From the NCBI GenBank assembly GCA_028564705.1, contig JAPXFQ010002422.1, forward strand, positions 682,001 to 746,000: DNA of 64,000 bases, in the 5' to 3' direction. The notes under the pieces are model-generated. The model did no database searches. It was not told the DNA's origin and was given only the letters and a program-made list of their open reading frames with translations. This stretch comes from Apricaphanius iberus (lineage: Eukaryota > Chordata > Actinopteri > Cyprinodontiformes > Aphaniidae). This document shows positions 50,511 through 63,789 of this stretch, in pieces. Position numbers and translations under genes: made by a program. The number at the start of each line of letters is the position of its first letter. Position 1 is the stretch's first letter.

Positions 50511-53276
50511 AACTGACTAAATCGGGTGATAAACTCCATCTAAGGCTAAATACCGGCAAGATTTTTGTCTCATGTTGATGATTTTACTAAACGGAGACAA
50601 TGTAAGAGTAGTGTTGCAATTAGCCAATCAGAGGATAGAAACTTGCATGTCAAGCATAAGGAGTAAAGCAATCATTGGAGTCAGCTGTGCTGGAGGGGGA
50701 AAACATCTAAAGCATGCAGGACAGTAGGCCCTGAGGACCAGGGTTGGGAACCACTTTTTTAGATATTTCCCTGCTTTAACATGCCGGCTTCAGATGTTTG
50801 CATTTCAGCAAAAGCCTGTTGATCTGCCATCATTTGAAATCGGATGCTGAAGCAGGGAAACAGCTAAAACATGCAGGGAAGTGGGCTTTGAGGAGCTAGG
50901 TTAAAAAAATGCTGGTCTAGGATACAGTAGTTGAGACCCTCTACAAGGGAGACGAGACGAAAAAAGGCAATTCCTCAGGAATCCTCCAGAGTGCTGCATT
51001 TAAGCTTAAAAATGTCGACCGGCAATTACTGTGGTTGGAGTCAGTGCCTCAGACCATCATACTCTGCTGAACAGATTTATGGAGATTCTGATTTGATTTT
51101 CCAGTAGGACTTTGCTTTCGACCACATTACCAATGGTACCAATAACAAAAACAGCAATGCAGATGAACTGAAGTTACAGTAACTTGCCCCTTTTTTAACA
51201 ACTCTGTGACATAGGCAGATTGCTGCACTAACCCAGTAATTCATTCAAAAAGAGCCTTGGCAATGCAGTGTTGGGCAAGTTAGACAATGCCTCAAAAATG
51301 TAATATGTTTGCATTACATATTTATGTCTCAAAAATTACTTTAAGTACTCTAAGTTACTTTTGGCAAAATATCAAAAAATATCTAACATGATTTCTAAAC
51401 ACCTTAGCTTATCAATTCACATTTTACACAAGTGTGACACCACTAATATTGTAGTTTTTAAAACTATTTTATTAAACTTAAGTCTCTAGTTCCTTTGCCT
51501 GCCTTCTATCTCATGGTAATTTTTGTTAAATCGAATCAAAAGAAGGCACTGAAAGTGCTCATCACAAAGATGGTTGACAAAGATGACAATCCTGAGACTG
51601 AAGTCTTTCAACAAGTGGTTAGGGAAATGGTTTGAATAAGTCCATGTAATCCTACAGTTGATACTTTCCTCAGCCATCCTGATTTTCTGATGTCTTGGTT
51701 TTGAGCAACAGGAAGTGGACTGTGGAACTTGTTCTACGGTATCCAAATGGATTTTGTCGGGTGCATCAGTTGGCCAGAATTTTTTTTTAAAACATGCTTG
51801 TAACTTGAGTTACTGAAATTGTAACTTGTAATATACAGTATTGCTTTATATTTTGTAAGAGATGTTACATTACTCAGTTCCTGAAAAAAGGAATCTATTC
51901 CTCTCTCACACACACAGCTAATGGCAAAGGAATAAAAGTGTATTAAAGTGAAGATTTAAACACATCGACTGAGGGTACTTAGGAGGAAGTTCGTTTGAGA
52001 GCTGATTGGCAACATGAGAAAAAGCTCCATCCTCTCTCAATTTCCCCAGTGATTAAGGAATAACCAAATGCATCTGGTCAACTGACCTAGAGATTGAGAT
52101 GCAGCATAAAAAAAATTTTTTATTGAGCCTGAAATCATTCGGAATGAGGTAAACACCAAAGTTGTATGCTAAGGTTTCTTAATGACTGGTAAAAATCTTG
52201 CTAATGCTAATTTTGGACTAATTGGAAGCATTACAGTGACTTGGCTGATTCCATTTCAAAGAAAGTTGTAATAACCCAAGCAGGAAGTCAATAAAAGCAT
52301 GGATTACTGATTCAAAGTGATAAAGTGACAAGGGGCACTAATGGAACATTTGGGATTCAATAATGCCACTTTGGTTTAACGTTATTTAAATAAAAAAATA
52401 AAATAAAGCTCCATCCATGACTTGATATGACTGAAACTAGATATCACTAAGATGGGTTGGAATAGCAGGAGAATCAGACTGCTTGAGGGGGAAAAGATTA
52501 GACACTCATTGGCTTATAAATGTAATGGAACCCAATATCTATACATGACACTTCCCAGTGACAAAGGGTAAAGGGAAAACAAAGAAGAGACCCATGAATA
52601 GAGCCTTGTGGTCAGCACTGGAGGAGGTAGAGAAAGCAGTCCTCATACAAAAACTTATGTCAGAAAGATAGGACTTTTTAATCCACTGCAGAACTGCGTC
52701 TCTCATTTCCACCCATTTCTCCAGTCCTGAATTCATGATATCAGAATTTAATGTTAAAAAAATATAAACGTTTCTGTGATGCTGAATTGAGGCTTTTTGT
52801 TGGCTGTAAATCGAATTCACCACAAATGACTTAATTAAATGTTTGAAATATAACATTGTGCTGATGACGATCTTTTATAGTATATGATTTTCACTTTTTG
52901 AACTGAATCAATATTATCTCGTTTCCCACGTTCAACAGGATACCAAAAAGGCATTGAAAAGAAGTGGCATGGCCCTTTAAATTATTTTATTGCTGGCATG
53001 CGCAGTAGAGTACTTGTCATTCTTGATTACGTACAGTCTGTGAGAACGTATGTTTGGATTGGCTACAAATGCGGAAACAACAACTGCATATAGCTGAGTT
53101 TTTATCTCAAACAAAAAAAGAGAAAATAAACGGTTCAAAGACTATATTAATTTAAGACATTCTGTAAAGCTGAATAAATATTTATTCCATTGAGCCGAAC
53201 ATCTACAGTTTCGTGTTTCTGAACTGTCAGGTGTTTGTTACGCTTCGTCCGTTTTGGCAGCTGGTTGGAGTCCATT
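50511..53276. other. Intergenic and vps51 upstream region
   Basis: Two similar units (AACATCTAAAGCATGCAGG at about 50,703 and ACAGCTAAAACATGCAGG at about 50,861, each followed by a GGGCTTTGAGGA-like phrase) look like duplicated ends of a fish MITE. At 51,950-52,830 the text resembles an old retroelement on the minus strand, but I cannot name it. The vps51 promoter should lie just before 53,277; I see no TATA box. Confidence 0.4.
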
Positions 53277-56200
53277 ATGGAGGCTGAGGGCTCAGTGTCG
53301 GATGAGTCTGGGAGAAGACGGAGGGTCCACGGCATGCTGCAGCTTTACTACGGGTTAAACGAGGAGGGTAAAGCCCCAGAGCAGACGCATTCCCTGGATC
53401 CCTGCGACATCAACGGGTCGCATTTTGACCCAGAGCTCTACCTCAACAAGGTGCTGTCTTTTTAATACCTTCTGATTTCTCATTGGAGTCGGATAATCGT
53501 AAGTGGCTGAAGTCCCTCGTATACTTTACTGTACTTCATGTGTACAGGTAAATGCAGGATGTATTTGAGTTATTGCTGTGATAATTTGTTTTACTTATCC
53601 TCCAGGTGGCTTCACATCTCCACCAATAAACATCAGGTTTTTTATTTGCCATTTTTTTCATCCATTTTGTCTATTAAAAACAGCTCAGAAGAGAGTGCTC
53701 CCTTGGTGAGCTGATGGACCATGAGACCTGCATGGTGAAACAGATCCGCTCTCTGGATAGTGACATGCAGACCCTGGTCTATGAAAACTATAACAAGTTC
53801 ATATCTGCTACAGGTAAAGGCATCAGAAGCCCCGACATCTCTGAGTATATGATGCAGAAGAGTCCGTAGCCCCTTAACTTTTTCATGATTCTGTCCGGAA
53901 AGAAACACAAAAATCTGTGTAATTTACGAGGAATTTATGTTACAGACCAACACAAAGCAGTGCATCACTGTAATGTGGAAGGTACCTCTTGCAAGGTTTT
54001 GTCAATACATCAAGTTTCAACCTGTATTCTCGGTTTTCTTGAGGTCTGGACTTTGACTAGGCCGTTCTAATGCAGGGATGTTTTCAACTTAAACCCTCAG
54101 TCTTTGCTCTGGCTTTACAAGTACAGCTAAACAATGAAACAATATAAACTTAGGTTATCTTCTAAACCTTCAATGCATTTGGTCACTTATTTAGAAAGTA
54201 CAACTTGCATATTCTGTCCTTTATTTCTTGACATTTTTATAGGTATATAGCTTACAGATAGAAACCAAAAGATGGTAATCAAAAATTCTGTCTCAGAAAA
54301 TTAGAATATTGTGAAAACTAAGGGTGCCCAAAGTGGGGCCCGCGGGCCAAATTTGGACCCCCAAGTCATTCAGTTTGGTTTGCCAGGTGGTTGCCCTGGA
54401 TTTAACATTAAAAGTCCACATTAATCAGTCAGCTAAATGTGCAATATAATTATTCTCTCACTGTTGCAACTCTTTGTGGTTAATGGGCCCAATGAATATT
54501 TATTGGGCTGATTTGGTCCTCACTCATAGTGATTACATTATAATTGAAGTATTGCAAATTAGGATAAACATTAAAATACAAGGAACTACATATAGTATAA
54601 AGAGTAGGTGTGTGAACATATTTACAGTTTTTCACTTTATAGCACCACAGACAGTGATATTTGATTGATTTACAAAATATCCCATGAGCCTTTGCTGTCT
54701 CACCAGGCTGGATCAAACTACTTCCATAGTTCACAGCCATGCTGGGGGCTCGCTTAAGCAGCTATTATGAACATGGAGCAGCATTGTCAGTGATACACAA
54801 ATAAAAAAAAGGGAGGAAGACAATTTTTTCACTTACATCAATACTAAATTAATCAAATAAAGTTTAGATATGTTTTAAATGGAAAAATATGATTTGTTTT
54901 TATTTAAATCGGAAGGAATCTTGAATAACTGTATATTAAATAAAAGCACTGTATCATTCTGTATTTCAAGTAAAATCTTACTTTTGTCCCTCAGCCCTCT
55001 GATAGAGTTTAATTTTGGCCCTCTGAGGGAAAAGTTTGGGCACCCCTGGTGAAAACATTTCAATATTTAAAACGCATGATGTTTAACCTCTTTCTTGTAA
55101 TTAAACCTTAACAGTTCTAAATGGTCTATCTGTAGACCAGAATAATCAAAATTAAAGGAAATAAAGGCTTACAATATTTCATTCCGTGTGTATTTACTCT
55201 ATATCAGTTTCACTCTGAAACCAAATACAGTGACGTTTTTCATGGATGTTTTTTTTTCCCTTCCCTTTTCCAACATGTAGTCGTTTCCTTCCACTTTAGA
55301 ATCACATGCTAATTTGTTTCCAGGTTGAAGTTTTATGAATAGGAACTTTAGCAAAGCATTAAGATATATTATTTTTGATTGATTTATTAGACACTATAAG
55401 AAAAATGAAGAATGATTTCAAAAAGATGGAGGACGAAATGGATTGCCTGTCTGCAAACATGGCTGCGATCACCGACTTCAGTGCCTCTATCAGTGGCACG
55501 CTTCAGGACCAGCATGCACAGATAACAAAGCTCTCAGGTAGGATCTACACTTTTATTTTATTTTTTTTAATGTGGTTTTGATTACCTTTACAGTGATTTT
55601 TTTCTTATTTGCGTGCCTCATTATGTTTTATGTCAGGTGTCCACACTCTACTGAGGAAGCTTCAGTTTCTTTTTGAGATGCCTGCGAGGCTGAATAAGTG
55701 TCTGGAACTGCAGGCCTACGCTCAGGCGGTGAGCTCCCACCGGCGTGCTCGCTGTGTTCTGCAGCAGTACAGCCACCTGCCGTCGTTCAAGGGGATTCAG
55801 GACGACTGTAACGCCATCATGGAGAAGCTGGCGCAGGAGCTTCGGCAGAAGTTCAGGTGGGTGTCTTTTAATGGTCGGGGGGCGGGATGCGCCTATGGAT
55901 GAAAGATCACAAAAGTGTCACTATCATTAAGTAGTTGGGTTGTAATGGTACATCTGTTCAAATCTTTTGGTATGGCCGTGTACCAAATTAATATGGCTGT
56001 TGGGCTGTGTGCAGCACAGCTTCAAAAGGTGGTACAGAAACCGAAGGGACTCCCAGCTATCAAAACACTCAGCTTTTTGGGAACTTTTTTCTCAATCAGC
56101 TACATGAGAGAGCAATACTTAAGTCGAAAAAGGATAGAGTGGCTCCTCCGGGTCGGGGATGAAGTCTTTCTACAAGTGGAGGAGTTTCAGTATTGGGGTC

Positions 56201-59200
56201 TTGTTCAGTTCACTGATGTGCTAAGCAGCTAGATAGTGTTAAATGAAACCGCAAAATCTACTGTGGTTACGGGGCCAGTAGGCTGGTCCTCCTGTGTCTA
56301 GGCCAATCTACTGCTGAACCTCCCTGAAAGGTCCACTCCGCTCGACGGATTCCCAGTTACGTTGGACGCCAAAATAATGTTGTCGGAAAAATGATGAGTG
56401 AGATTCAGTCATTATTTGGAGGTTATTTAATGGACTTGTTTGATCAAACAAGGGGGAACAGTATTAAACAGCTGAATCTGCTTCCCACCAACTGACTGAC
56501 AACTTTATAGATTCAGACAACCTTACTATTATCTACACCATATCAGTAAACATTTCAATCTTAGAACACATCTTGATGTTCAGTGCTCCGAGAGTCGTTT
56601 CCATGTTAATGCAGGATGTAGGAATCCTATTATCAGTTCATTTGACCTGACCTAATATTATACAGTGTCACACAATCAGACTAAATCACTATATCATGAA
56701 GGAATGGCACTCTGTACTCTCAGTATGTAAAGATACACAGAAGAGGTCATTCTTAATATACATTTTCCCATAACAAAAGTTCAAGGCGTTAGGGCTGAAA
56801 ACAAGTATTTTGTTGTTCAAAATGTATGAAAAAATGCATCCTCTTTCTTCCTCTCTACAATTATGAGCCGCACTGTAACGTGACTCTCATTTAAGATGCA
56901 TTTAAACTGTGTTAATTTACCAAAAATGAAGAGTAGAAGTCGTGATTCAATGATACCACCATGTTCTGTGAAATTGTTGCAAATTTTTCAAATTTTTTAG
57001 TACCAGTTTATGGTATTGGTTAACTTTAACGAGTACATTAGCATGGTATTGGCCCGATATCGGTGCATCCCTTAGTAGAAGGAATGTATCGGCTCTTTTT
57101 AACAGTATTTGTGTTAACAGAGACGGCGGGACGAGCGCCAAAGACCTGTCGGAGTGTGTGGAGCTCCTGTTGCAGCTAGATGAGCCTGCAGAGGAGCTCT
57201 GTGAAAAGTTCCTGAGACATGCACGGTCTCGACTGGAGCTGGACCTTCAGGGACTGGAAGCGGAGATTAAACCGTATCCGCCGACTTTAGCTGTGAAAGA
57301 GGCTCCTGGGCGCGCGTCATCATCCGCTGCAGCCGCAGGATCTCCGACTCATAACTCCCCTAAGATGGCCTCCCTGCCTTCTCCCAGCCCCAACACCGAT
57401 ATTCTCGAATTCATTGACAGAGGCTGCAATGAATTTGTCAGCAGTTTATGTTTAGTGATTACTTCCTATCAAGAATTGTTCATCAACCATGCGCAGACAG
57501 GTGAACTAGCTTCAAAGAATATTCCTCAGATGGCAAGTGGTAAGCTGCAGGCCTTTGTGGATGACCTGGCGGCTTGTTATTTCCTGCTCGTGGAGCGGAG
57601 GATACAAGAAGAGAAAGGCGTTGGCGATAATTCCCTCCTGGTCCGCGCGCTCGACCGCTTCCACCGCAGACTCCAGGCCGTGGCTAAACTGCTGCCCGGC
57701 TCCACTGTTCCAAACCAGGGGACGAAAATCGTGATAAGAGCAGCGACGGAGCGAGTGAAGCAGTACCTCTGTGCACTGCAGAGCTTCTACATGGACAGCC
57801 TGACGGATGTGAGGCAGGCCCTAGCAACGCCTCGCCTCTCTGTGGCCGGAGCCTCCATGGCTGGAGGTGGCGCTGCTTCCAGCAGAGATGCTCCCAACAG
57901 TCTGCCAGAGCTTCTCTCCTCCCTGTCGGCTGCCATTCTCAACCAGATTAAATCGGTGCTAGCCTCAGTGCATCTCTTCACCGCCAAGGACATAACTTTC
58001 TCCAACAAGCCTTACTTTAAGGTGAATATCTTTTTAATTTTGTTTTTTTAAATAAAGGTAAGAAAGTGAAAAATACAGTTTTTTTAATGAAGCTTTTGTT
58101 CCCTGCGTCTTCCTCCTAGGGGGAGTTCTGCAGCCAGGGAGTCCGTGAGAACCTGGTGGTGAACTTCATCAGGTTTGTGTGCCAGTCTTCTCGGCAGTTC
58201 TGCGAAAGCGCTGGAGACAAAGGAGGATCGACCCCCCCGGCTCTGTTGCTGCTGCTGTCTCGGCTCTGCTTGGACTTTGAGACGTCGACCATCTCCTACA
58301 TACTCACGCTCACGGATGAGCAGTTTCTCGTCCAGGTATTGGAGACACAGAAAATACGGCGCAACAGAGCATCTGCAAAAAGTACATAGACGTTTTGGTT
58401 GTAAGATGAGAAATTGTGAAACCGTTTAAGGGGCTGAATGCTGTGTAGACAACGTTTAACTGTAGCTTCAGGCTTGAAATGAATTTTTTTTCAACGGCTC
58501 TGCTGCCATTTTATTTTGATCGACCGGCCCCTTTATTTTTCAGCACCAAAATCCCATAACGCCCGTCACCACACTGTGTGGAGAAGCAAGAGAAGCAGCA
58601 CAAAAACTCCTCAACCATTATGTCAAGGTATTTCGCCTTTCAAAAGAAAACAATACAAAGGGAAGAGAGCTTTAGTACGTATCTAAGACGACCCATTATG
58701 TCCTTGTTCTCCTCTCGCCCCAGGTTCAGGGGCTGATCATCTCCCAGATGCTGAGAAAGAGTGTTGAAACCCGAGACTGGGTGAACACCATTGAGCCCAG
58801 GAACGTCCGAGCCGTGATGAAGAGAGTTGTGGAGGACACCACCTCGATCGACGTGCAGGTAGCACTTTGAGCAACAGCCAGTATGACATAGCCACCGTTC
58901 CCATCTGATTATGATCTGCGAACCTGTTCAATAGGTGGGGCTGTTGTATGAAGAAGGTGTGAGGAAGGCACACAGCAGTGACTCAAGCAAGAGGACCTTT
59001 TCTGTCTACAGCAGCTCCAGGCAGCAGCCCCGTTACGCAGCTAGTTACACTCCAAGGTAAGCTGACTGCAGACCCACAAGTCTGTAGTGCATGGTGGGGG
59101 GTGGTTTCTGTTTGTAAATATTGCATCAATTTCTATCTTACAGCCCTTAGCTGTGTTGTCCAGAGGTTAAAAAGACAGATCAGAGGTAGAGAATGCTGAC

Positions 59201-62200
59201 CGGCATTGTGTGGCACTGGTTGTTTCAGAAATGTAACTCTGTGGCACCAAATGAAGTCATCAACCACATGACTGTTTTAAATACCTACAGTGGGATGTAA
59301 TGTTACAGTGGGGATCGAAAATTTGGGCACCCCAGGTAAACATTTGTATTAATGTGCATTAGGAAGCCAAGGAAAGATGGAAACGTCTCCAAAAGGCAAT
59401 AAATTACAGATGAGACATGCTTATAATGTGTCAAAAAAAGTTAGATTGTAGTTTCATCATTTACACTTTCAAAATAACAGAAAACAAAATAATGGCGTCT
59501 GCAAAAGTTTGGGCCCCCAGCCGAGGTAATACCTTGTAGTGCCCTCTTTGGCAAGTATCACAGCTTGTAACCACATTTGTAGCTAGCCAATGGTTTTTCA
59601 GTTCTTGTTTGAGGTATCTTCACCCTTTCTTCCTTACAAAAGTGTTCCAGTTCTTTGAGATTTCTGGGCTGTCTTGTCACACACTGCTCTTTTTAGGTCT
59701 ATCCATAGATTTTCACTTATGTTGAGGTCAGGAGATTGTGAGGGCCATGGCAAAACCTTCAGTTTACGCCTCTTGATGTAATCCATGATGGATTTTGAGG
59801 TGGTGTTTAGATCATTATCCATTTGTAAAAGCGTACCACAACTCCAGTCTCTGCCAGATCTTTTTTGAGGGATCGTGCAGTCAAACGTGGGCTTTGACTT
59901 ACTTTTCTCACAATCCTGCGAGCTGTTCTGTCTGCTAATTTTCTTGGTCTTCCAGATCTGGCTTTAACTTCCACTGTTCCTGATGACTGCCATTTCTTAA
60001 TTACATTCTGAACACAGGATATTGGCATCAGGAAACGCTTTGCTATCTTCTTATAGCCTTCTCCTGCTTTGTGAGAGTCAACTATTTTCAGTTTCAGGGT
60101 TCTAGACAACTACTTAGATGAACCCATGGTGCTGATTGTTGGTGCAAGGTTAGATGAGTCTGGGCCTTTAAAGCCTTTGAGATTGACATCACCTAGTCTT
60201 TCCAATGGATGGTTGTGAACAATCGATGCCACATTCAGGTCTCAGCTGTCCAAAGGGGGCAGTACAAGCTATTAACTCTGCGGGGGGCCCAAACTTTTGC
60301 AGATGCCATTATTTTGTTTTGTGTTATTTTGAAAGTATAAATTATGAAAATAAAATCTAACTTTTTTGACACATTATAAGAATGTCTCATCTGTAATTTA
60401 ACGCCTTTTGGAGACGTTAAAATCTTTCCTTGGCTTCTTCATGCACATTAATACAAATGTTTACCTGGGGTGCCCAAACTTTGGATCCCCGCTGTATTGT
60501 GCCCATGTATCTGTTTATTAATAAAATAACTCCCAAAATTATGGATGGATTTTGATGAAATTTTCAGGAAATATCTGCAACAGAATCATGAGCAACTGAT
60601 TAAGTTTTGGGGTTTATCTGACATGAAGCACATATTCACCCACTAGGGCCGTCGATTATTTTTACAGTACAGAGGTCTAATCTAGTCTATGATCTTTTTT
60701 TTTTCATTAAATGTTCTACGATAAGTCTTTTTTTCAAAAGATAGACTACATATAAGTGATGCAATTTTAATTATTCCTGTGTAATATAACACATTAGGCT
60801 CTAATGGTCAAATTTAAGAAATTTTTTTACAATCTAAGTGTAACAGTCTTGTTCACTCAAGTCGAGTCCTGCAAACATAATAAATAAATAACAAAAATGA
60901 GTAGTCACTGAGGGGGGGCTGCCATCTAGTGACTTTAAGTTGTACAAAAAATTTCCACACTGGCAATTTGAAAGTAGCCAGGGACGGCTTAGGTCCGATC
61001 CTGCTGTTTCTGGTTCTTCATCTGCACTCGCTATGGTTTAACTGTAGCTTTGCTAATAGCTACTAGCTAGCGTCTGACCACAGGGAATGCTCTTGTTGTG
61101 ATACAGCATGTAATAATATTACCAGGTGCCGTTGTGAGTTGCAGGAGAACTTGTGAGAGTTGCTTGTTAGGGAAATTGCAAGGCAGCGTTCTATGTGACA
61201 CGAAGTGCTACGAAGTCAGAGTTGGACGCTAGTCACGCTACAGACTTTAAACCTGGAGAGGAGGTGATCAAGATCCTCTTTTGGATTTCCATGTGCGAGG
61301 TTGTGATGTAATTCTGTTCGATTTCGTTAATAAAATCGAGGTCGGATTAGCTCAACGACATCACGTGTCCCATTAAGAGATATTTTAACGTGCTGAAGCC
61401 AACATCTCACCATCGAATCTTTGATGTCGAGCTGCCATGCATTTGCTCTATTTCCTTCTTTGATAGCTAGCTTGATTGCTTTTAACTTTAAAGCTGCATC
61501 ATTTGCATTTCTTTGTGCTTTTTTGTGATGAGGGTCTGTGCATGAAAACTACCGGTAGTGTCCTTTTATTAATCGCATAATCTTTCCCCATGTGTGTCTC
61601 ACTATTGCGACTATTGTGCCACAAGGAGGCCATTAGCCAGTAAAAATCTATAAATTAGCCGTATCGTATAGGACAAAGGTCCAAAGCGTGTGAAAAAGTA
61701 GTCCGAAAATTCAGGTAAATACGTGGTGTTAGACAATACATAGTGTTAGACAATTACCTGTGCAAAATGTCTTTAATCTTAAATTTAAATGTGTAGATTG
61801 GAATAAATCGTCTTGACAAATGCAGAACTATCTAAAATACCAGAAACGGCAGTAGAAGAAGTAGCAGACTTCCGTTCTAAACAAACATGGCTCCATGCAT
61901 TTAAAATGCAGCAGTACGATATTCTTCAGAGCGTGCTTTTATTTTTTCTGGTCATGGTTTTATATCTGCAAGCCTTTATTGATGTGTACACAGTCAAATT
62001 CTAAACCAACTTGCTATTGCTTTACTCCAACGTATTGTACGTCTACACATGATGTAAGAGGCATGCGACACAATGAGGCTTTTAATCCAATTACTTGTGT
62101 CCATGTACAACTAGTAACTGCACATGATTTGAACTTTTTTCTGACCATTTATCTCCTTAAATAATAAAAATCCTTAACTGCAATGCAAAATGTGACTATG

Positions 62201-62634
62201 TTTAATCACATGAATGGATTTCATTGAAGGGAGTCAATGGAAGGGGGCGGGGTGGATGATTGGGGTAGAAATGGGTGAAGAGGCAAACTGAACCAGGTTC
62301 CATTTAGGAATGAGGACTGTTGTTTAAAACCGTGCATTTAAATTGGATTTGTGATATTAAGACTAGCTAGCAGTCATCATGAGAGACGCAGGTATTTGTG
62401 TAGATAAACCATAAAAGAAACAAACAAAAGTAGGGTCAGACATTTACTGGAAGAGACGTCGTTTGGTGAAGAAGAAAAAAAGTGTTTGAATGTATAGTTG
62501 ATGTCTACAAACAATAACGTCTTTGTTACCTGTTGTGTACCTGCAGTGCACCCATGGATACCAATCTGCTGAGCAACATTCACAAACTGTTTTCTGAAAG
62601 GATTGACATCTTCAGTTCAGTGGAGTTCAACAAG
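53277..62634 (+). CDS. vps51: VPS51, GARP/EARP tethering complex subunit (3' end beyond window)
   Basis: Ten coding exons: 53277-53450, 53684-53813, 55391-55537, 55637-55856, 57121-58021, 58120-58335, 58544-58627, 58724-58858, 58935-59056, 62547-62634. They join in phase to 739 residues and end at a donor (GTCAGT), so the protein continues; human VPS51 is about 782. The N-terminus ([28 protein letters not shown]) carries the Vps51 motif. Residues about 60-250 are coiled coil ([20 protein letters not shown]). A Ser/Ala/Pro linker near 350 ([18 protein letters not shown]) is followed by the conserved C-terminal helical region ([33 protein letters not shown]). VPS51 joins VPS52, VPS53 and VPS54 (GARP) or VPS50 (EARP) and tethers endosome-derived vesicles at the trans-Golgi or recycling endosome. 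Exon 5 (901 bp) is unusually long relative to the others. Confidence 0.95.
53878..54120 (-). mobile_element. Tc1-like remnant in vps51 intron 2
   Basis: The phrases CAGACCAACACAAAGCAGTGCATCACTGTAATG and TTGAGGTCTGGACTTTGACTAGGCC (reverse of the PSQSPDLN region) mark a shortened, decayed Tc1 copy. Confidence 0.65.
54319..55048. mobile_element. hAT MITE with perfect 8-bp target duplication in vps51 intron 2
   Basis: It starts TAAGGGTGCCCAAAGTGGGG and ends with the inverse AGTTTGGGCACCCCTG. It is flanked by GTGAAAAC on both sides (54,311-54,318 and 55,049-55,056). GCCCGCGGGCCAAATTTGG and TTTTGGCCCTCTGAGGG are subterminal. It is about 730 bp with no transposase. Confidence 0.85.
55857..57120. 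other. vps51 intron 4, with repeat debris
   Basis: The right part (57,010-57,073, ending GCCCGATATCGGTGCATCCC) is the end of a hAT-like element related to 29,680-30,006. An element start may be at about 55,940 (TAATGGTACATCTGTTC), which would make almost the whole intron repeat-derived. The 105-codon frame at 55,915 has no family resemblance. Confidence 0.45.
59306..60494 (-). mobile_element. Internally deleted Tc1-like transposon in vps51 intron 9
   Basis: It is flanked by TA (59,304-59,305 and 60,495-60,496) and has long inverted ends starting CAGTGGGGATCG; ATTTGGGCACCCCAGG is answered by CCTGGGGTGCCCAAAC. The length is 1,189 bp against about 1.6 kb for a full element. The minus-strand transposase retains the N-terminal DNA-binding part (60,109-59,807: [25 protein letters not shown]) and the C-terminal [10 protein letters not shown] part (59,822-59,634). 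The middle, including the first catalytic Asp region, is lost. Confidence 0.9.
60497..62546. other. Rest of vps51 intron 9
   Basis: The sequence is AT-rich, with no recognisable exon. The frame at 61,813-62,004 begins [20 protein letters not shown] but turns hydrophobic and lacks splice support, so I do not call it. The acceptor before exon 10 is TGTGTACCTGCAG. Confidence 0.4.
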
Positions 62635-63377
62635 GTCAGTGCTGATCTTCAGGCTGTCAAATAAATACGTTTTAAATCGCTCGTCGAAGCCACACAAGCG
62701 AATTTCCAGCATATTCTAAAAGCATAAACATGATCTGGGACCTGAGGAGCGTCTGCCTGTGGGAACATGTGGAGTGGAGCATGCTCAATGAGGCGGCTGG
62801 GCTTTCTATCTGTGGCTAGATGTACAAGTGGACTTCTGAGACTTGGAGGCGCGGACGTGGGCGCACTTTAATATGCTAATGTTGCTCCTCTGTTTCCTCC
62901 CTCATATCATTTTCTAGCCACTCAGGAGAGAAAACAACAGCAGAGTACGAATTATTGTTGTGTTTACCTAAAGTATCACTATAAAAAAAGACTTCAAGGG
63001 AAATATTCAGATTTATTCTGACTCGGGCTGTCTTCTCACTTGTGTGGAAGGCTAATTTCTTCATGTTTCTTGTTTCCAAGGTCTTGGTTTAATTAACCGG
63101 GCTGCCAATCCCTAAGTGAGGTCTTCTGTTTCTTTATAAACACGTAGGAACAGTCCAGCGTGTGTTCAGAGCGTGGAGATCTGCCTCTTAGACAGCATTT
63201 GCAAATGCTGTTCTGTGCTCTTTAGAAAATGTTATATTCCTTCATGCTTATAGTTTTCAGCTCACGTCAACACTGTCGACATACAAGTCATGCTGATTTC
63301 CATCTTTTAATGATGCATTCAAACTATTCGTTTTCCAGAATTAAATATCATACCTTCAGTGTCATTTATAAAACTTT
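62635..63377. other. vps51 intron 10, 5' part
   Basis: The sequence follows the GTCAGT donor of exon 10. No exon is seen before the window ends, so the remaining roughly 40-90 codons of vps51 must lie beyond 64,000. Confidence 0.5.
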
Positions 63378-63600
63378 GGGCCTGATTTTTATCAAGATTC
63401 CTAATGATGACCGCAATATTGCATTTGGGGCTAAAACTTTGCAACAGTGGGTTGTCCTTCAGTTATGGGTGATCTACTAAGATTTCGTGAGCAATTCATA
63501 ACAGGGGCAAGGAGCAGTTTTCAACGAGGACTTTGCGTCGCTAAAGTGAGCCACAGCTAGAGAGAGGAGGAATATGCACATGGATTCACGATGGGTCTTT
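63378..63600. mobile_element. Truncated Harbinger-like MITE, inverted relative to 48,619
   Basis: It starts GGGCCTGATTTTTATCAAGATTCC, the inverse of the right end of the 48,619-49,496 element. It stays recognisable through the AGAGAGAGGAGGAATATGC stretch. The other end is missing. The frame at 63,599-63,814 (MAKKKRGKNDMHIKS) begins at its edge and may be transposon-derived, but I cannot confirm that. Confidence 0.55.
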
Positions 63601-63789
63601 GGCAAAAAAAAAACGGGGGAAAAATGACATGCATATCAAGTCGATACCTGTTACAGATATAAACAACATTTTAAAAGAGATGAAATTAAATGAGACACGA
63701 AAACGGGTAGGAAAAGCACACATAATAGCACATACAGTAAGACCTGATGGGGGTCAGACTGAACTAGAGTTAAAAGCCCACTTAACTGT

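Noticed and set aside
55915..56232. 105-codon frame in vps51 intron 4
   Set aside because: It starts in sequence that looks like a repeat end, has no splice support and lies between two well-defined vps51 exons.
61813..62164. Short frames in vps51 intron 9
   Set aside because: The first residues look protein-like, but the frames turn hydrophobic and AT-driven, with no splice-bounded exon and no family match.
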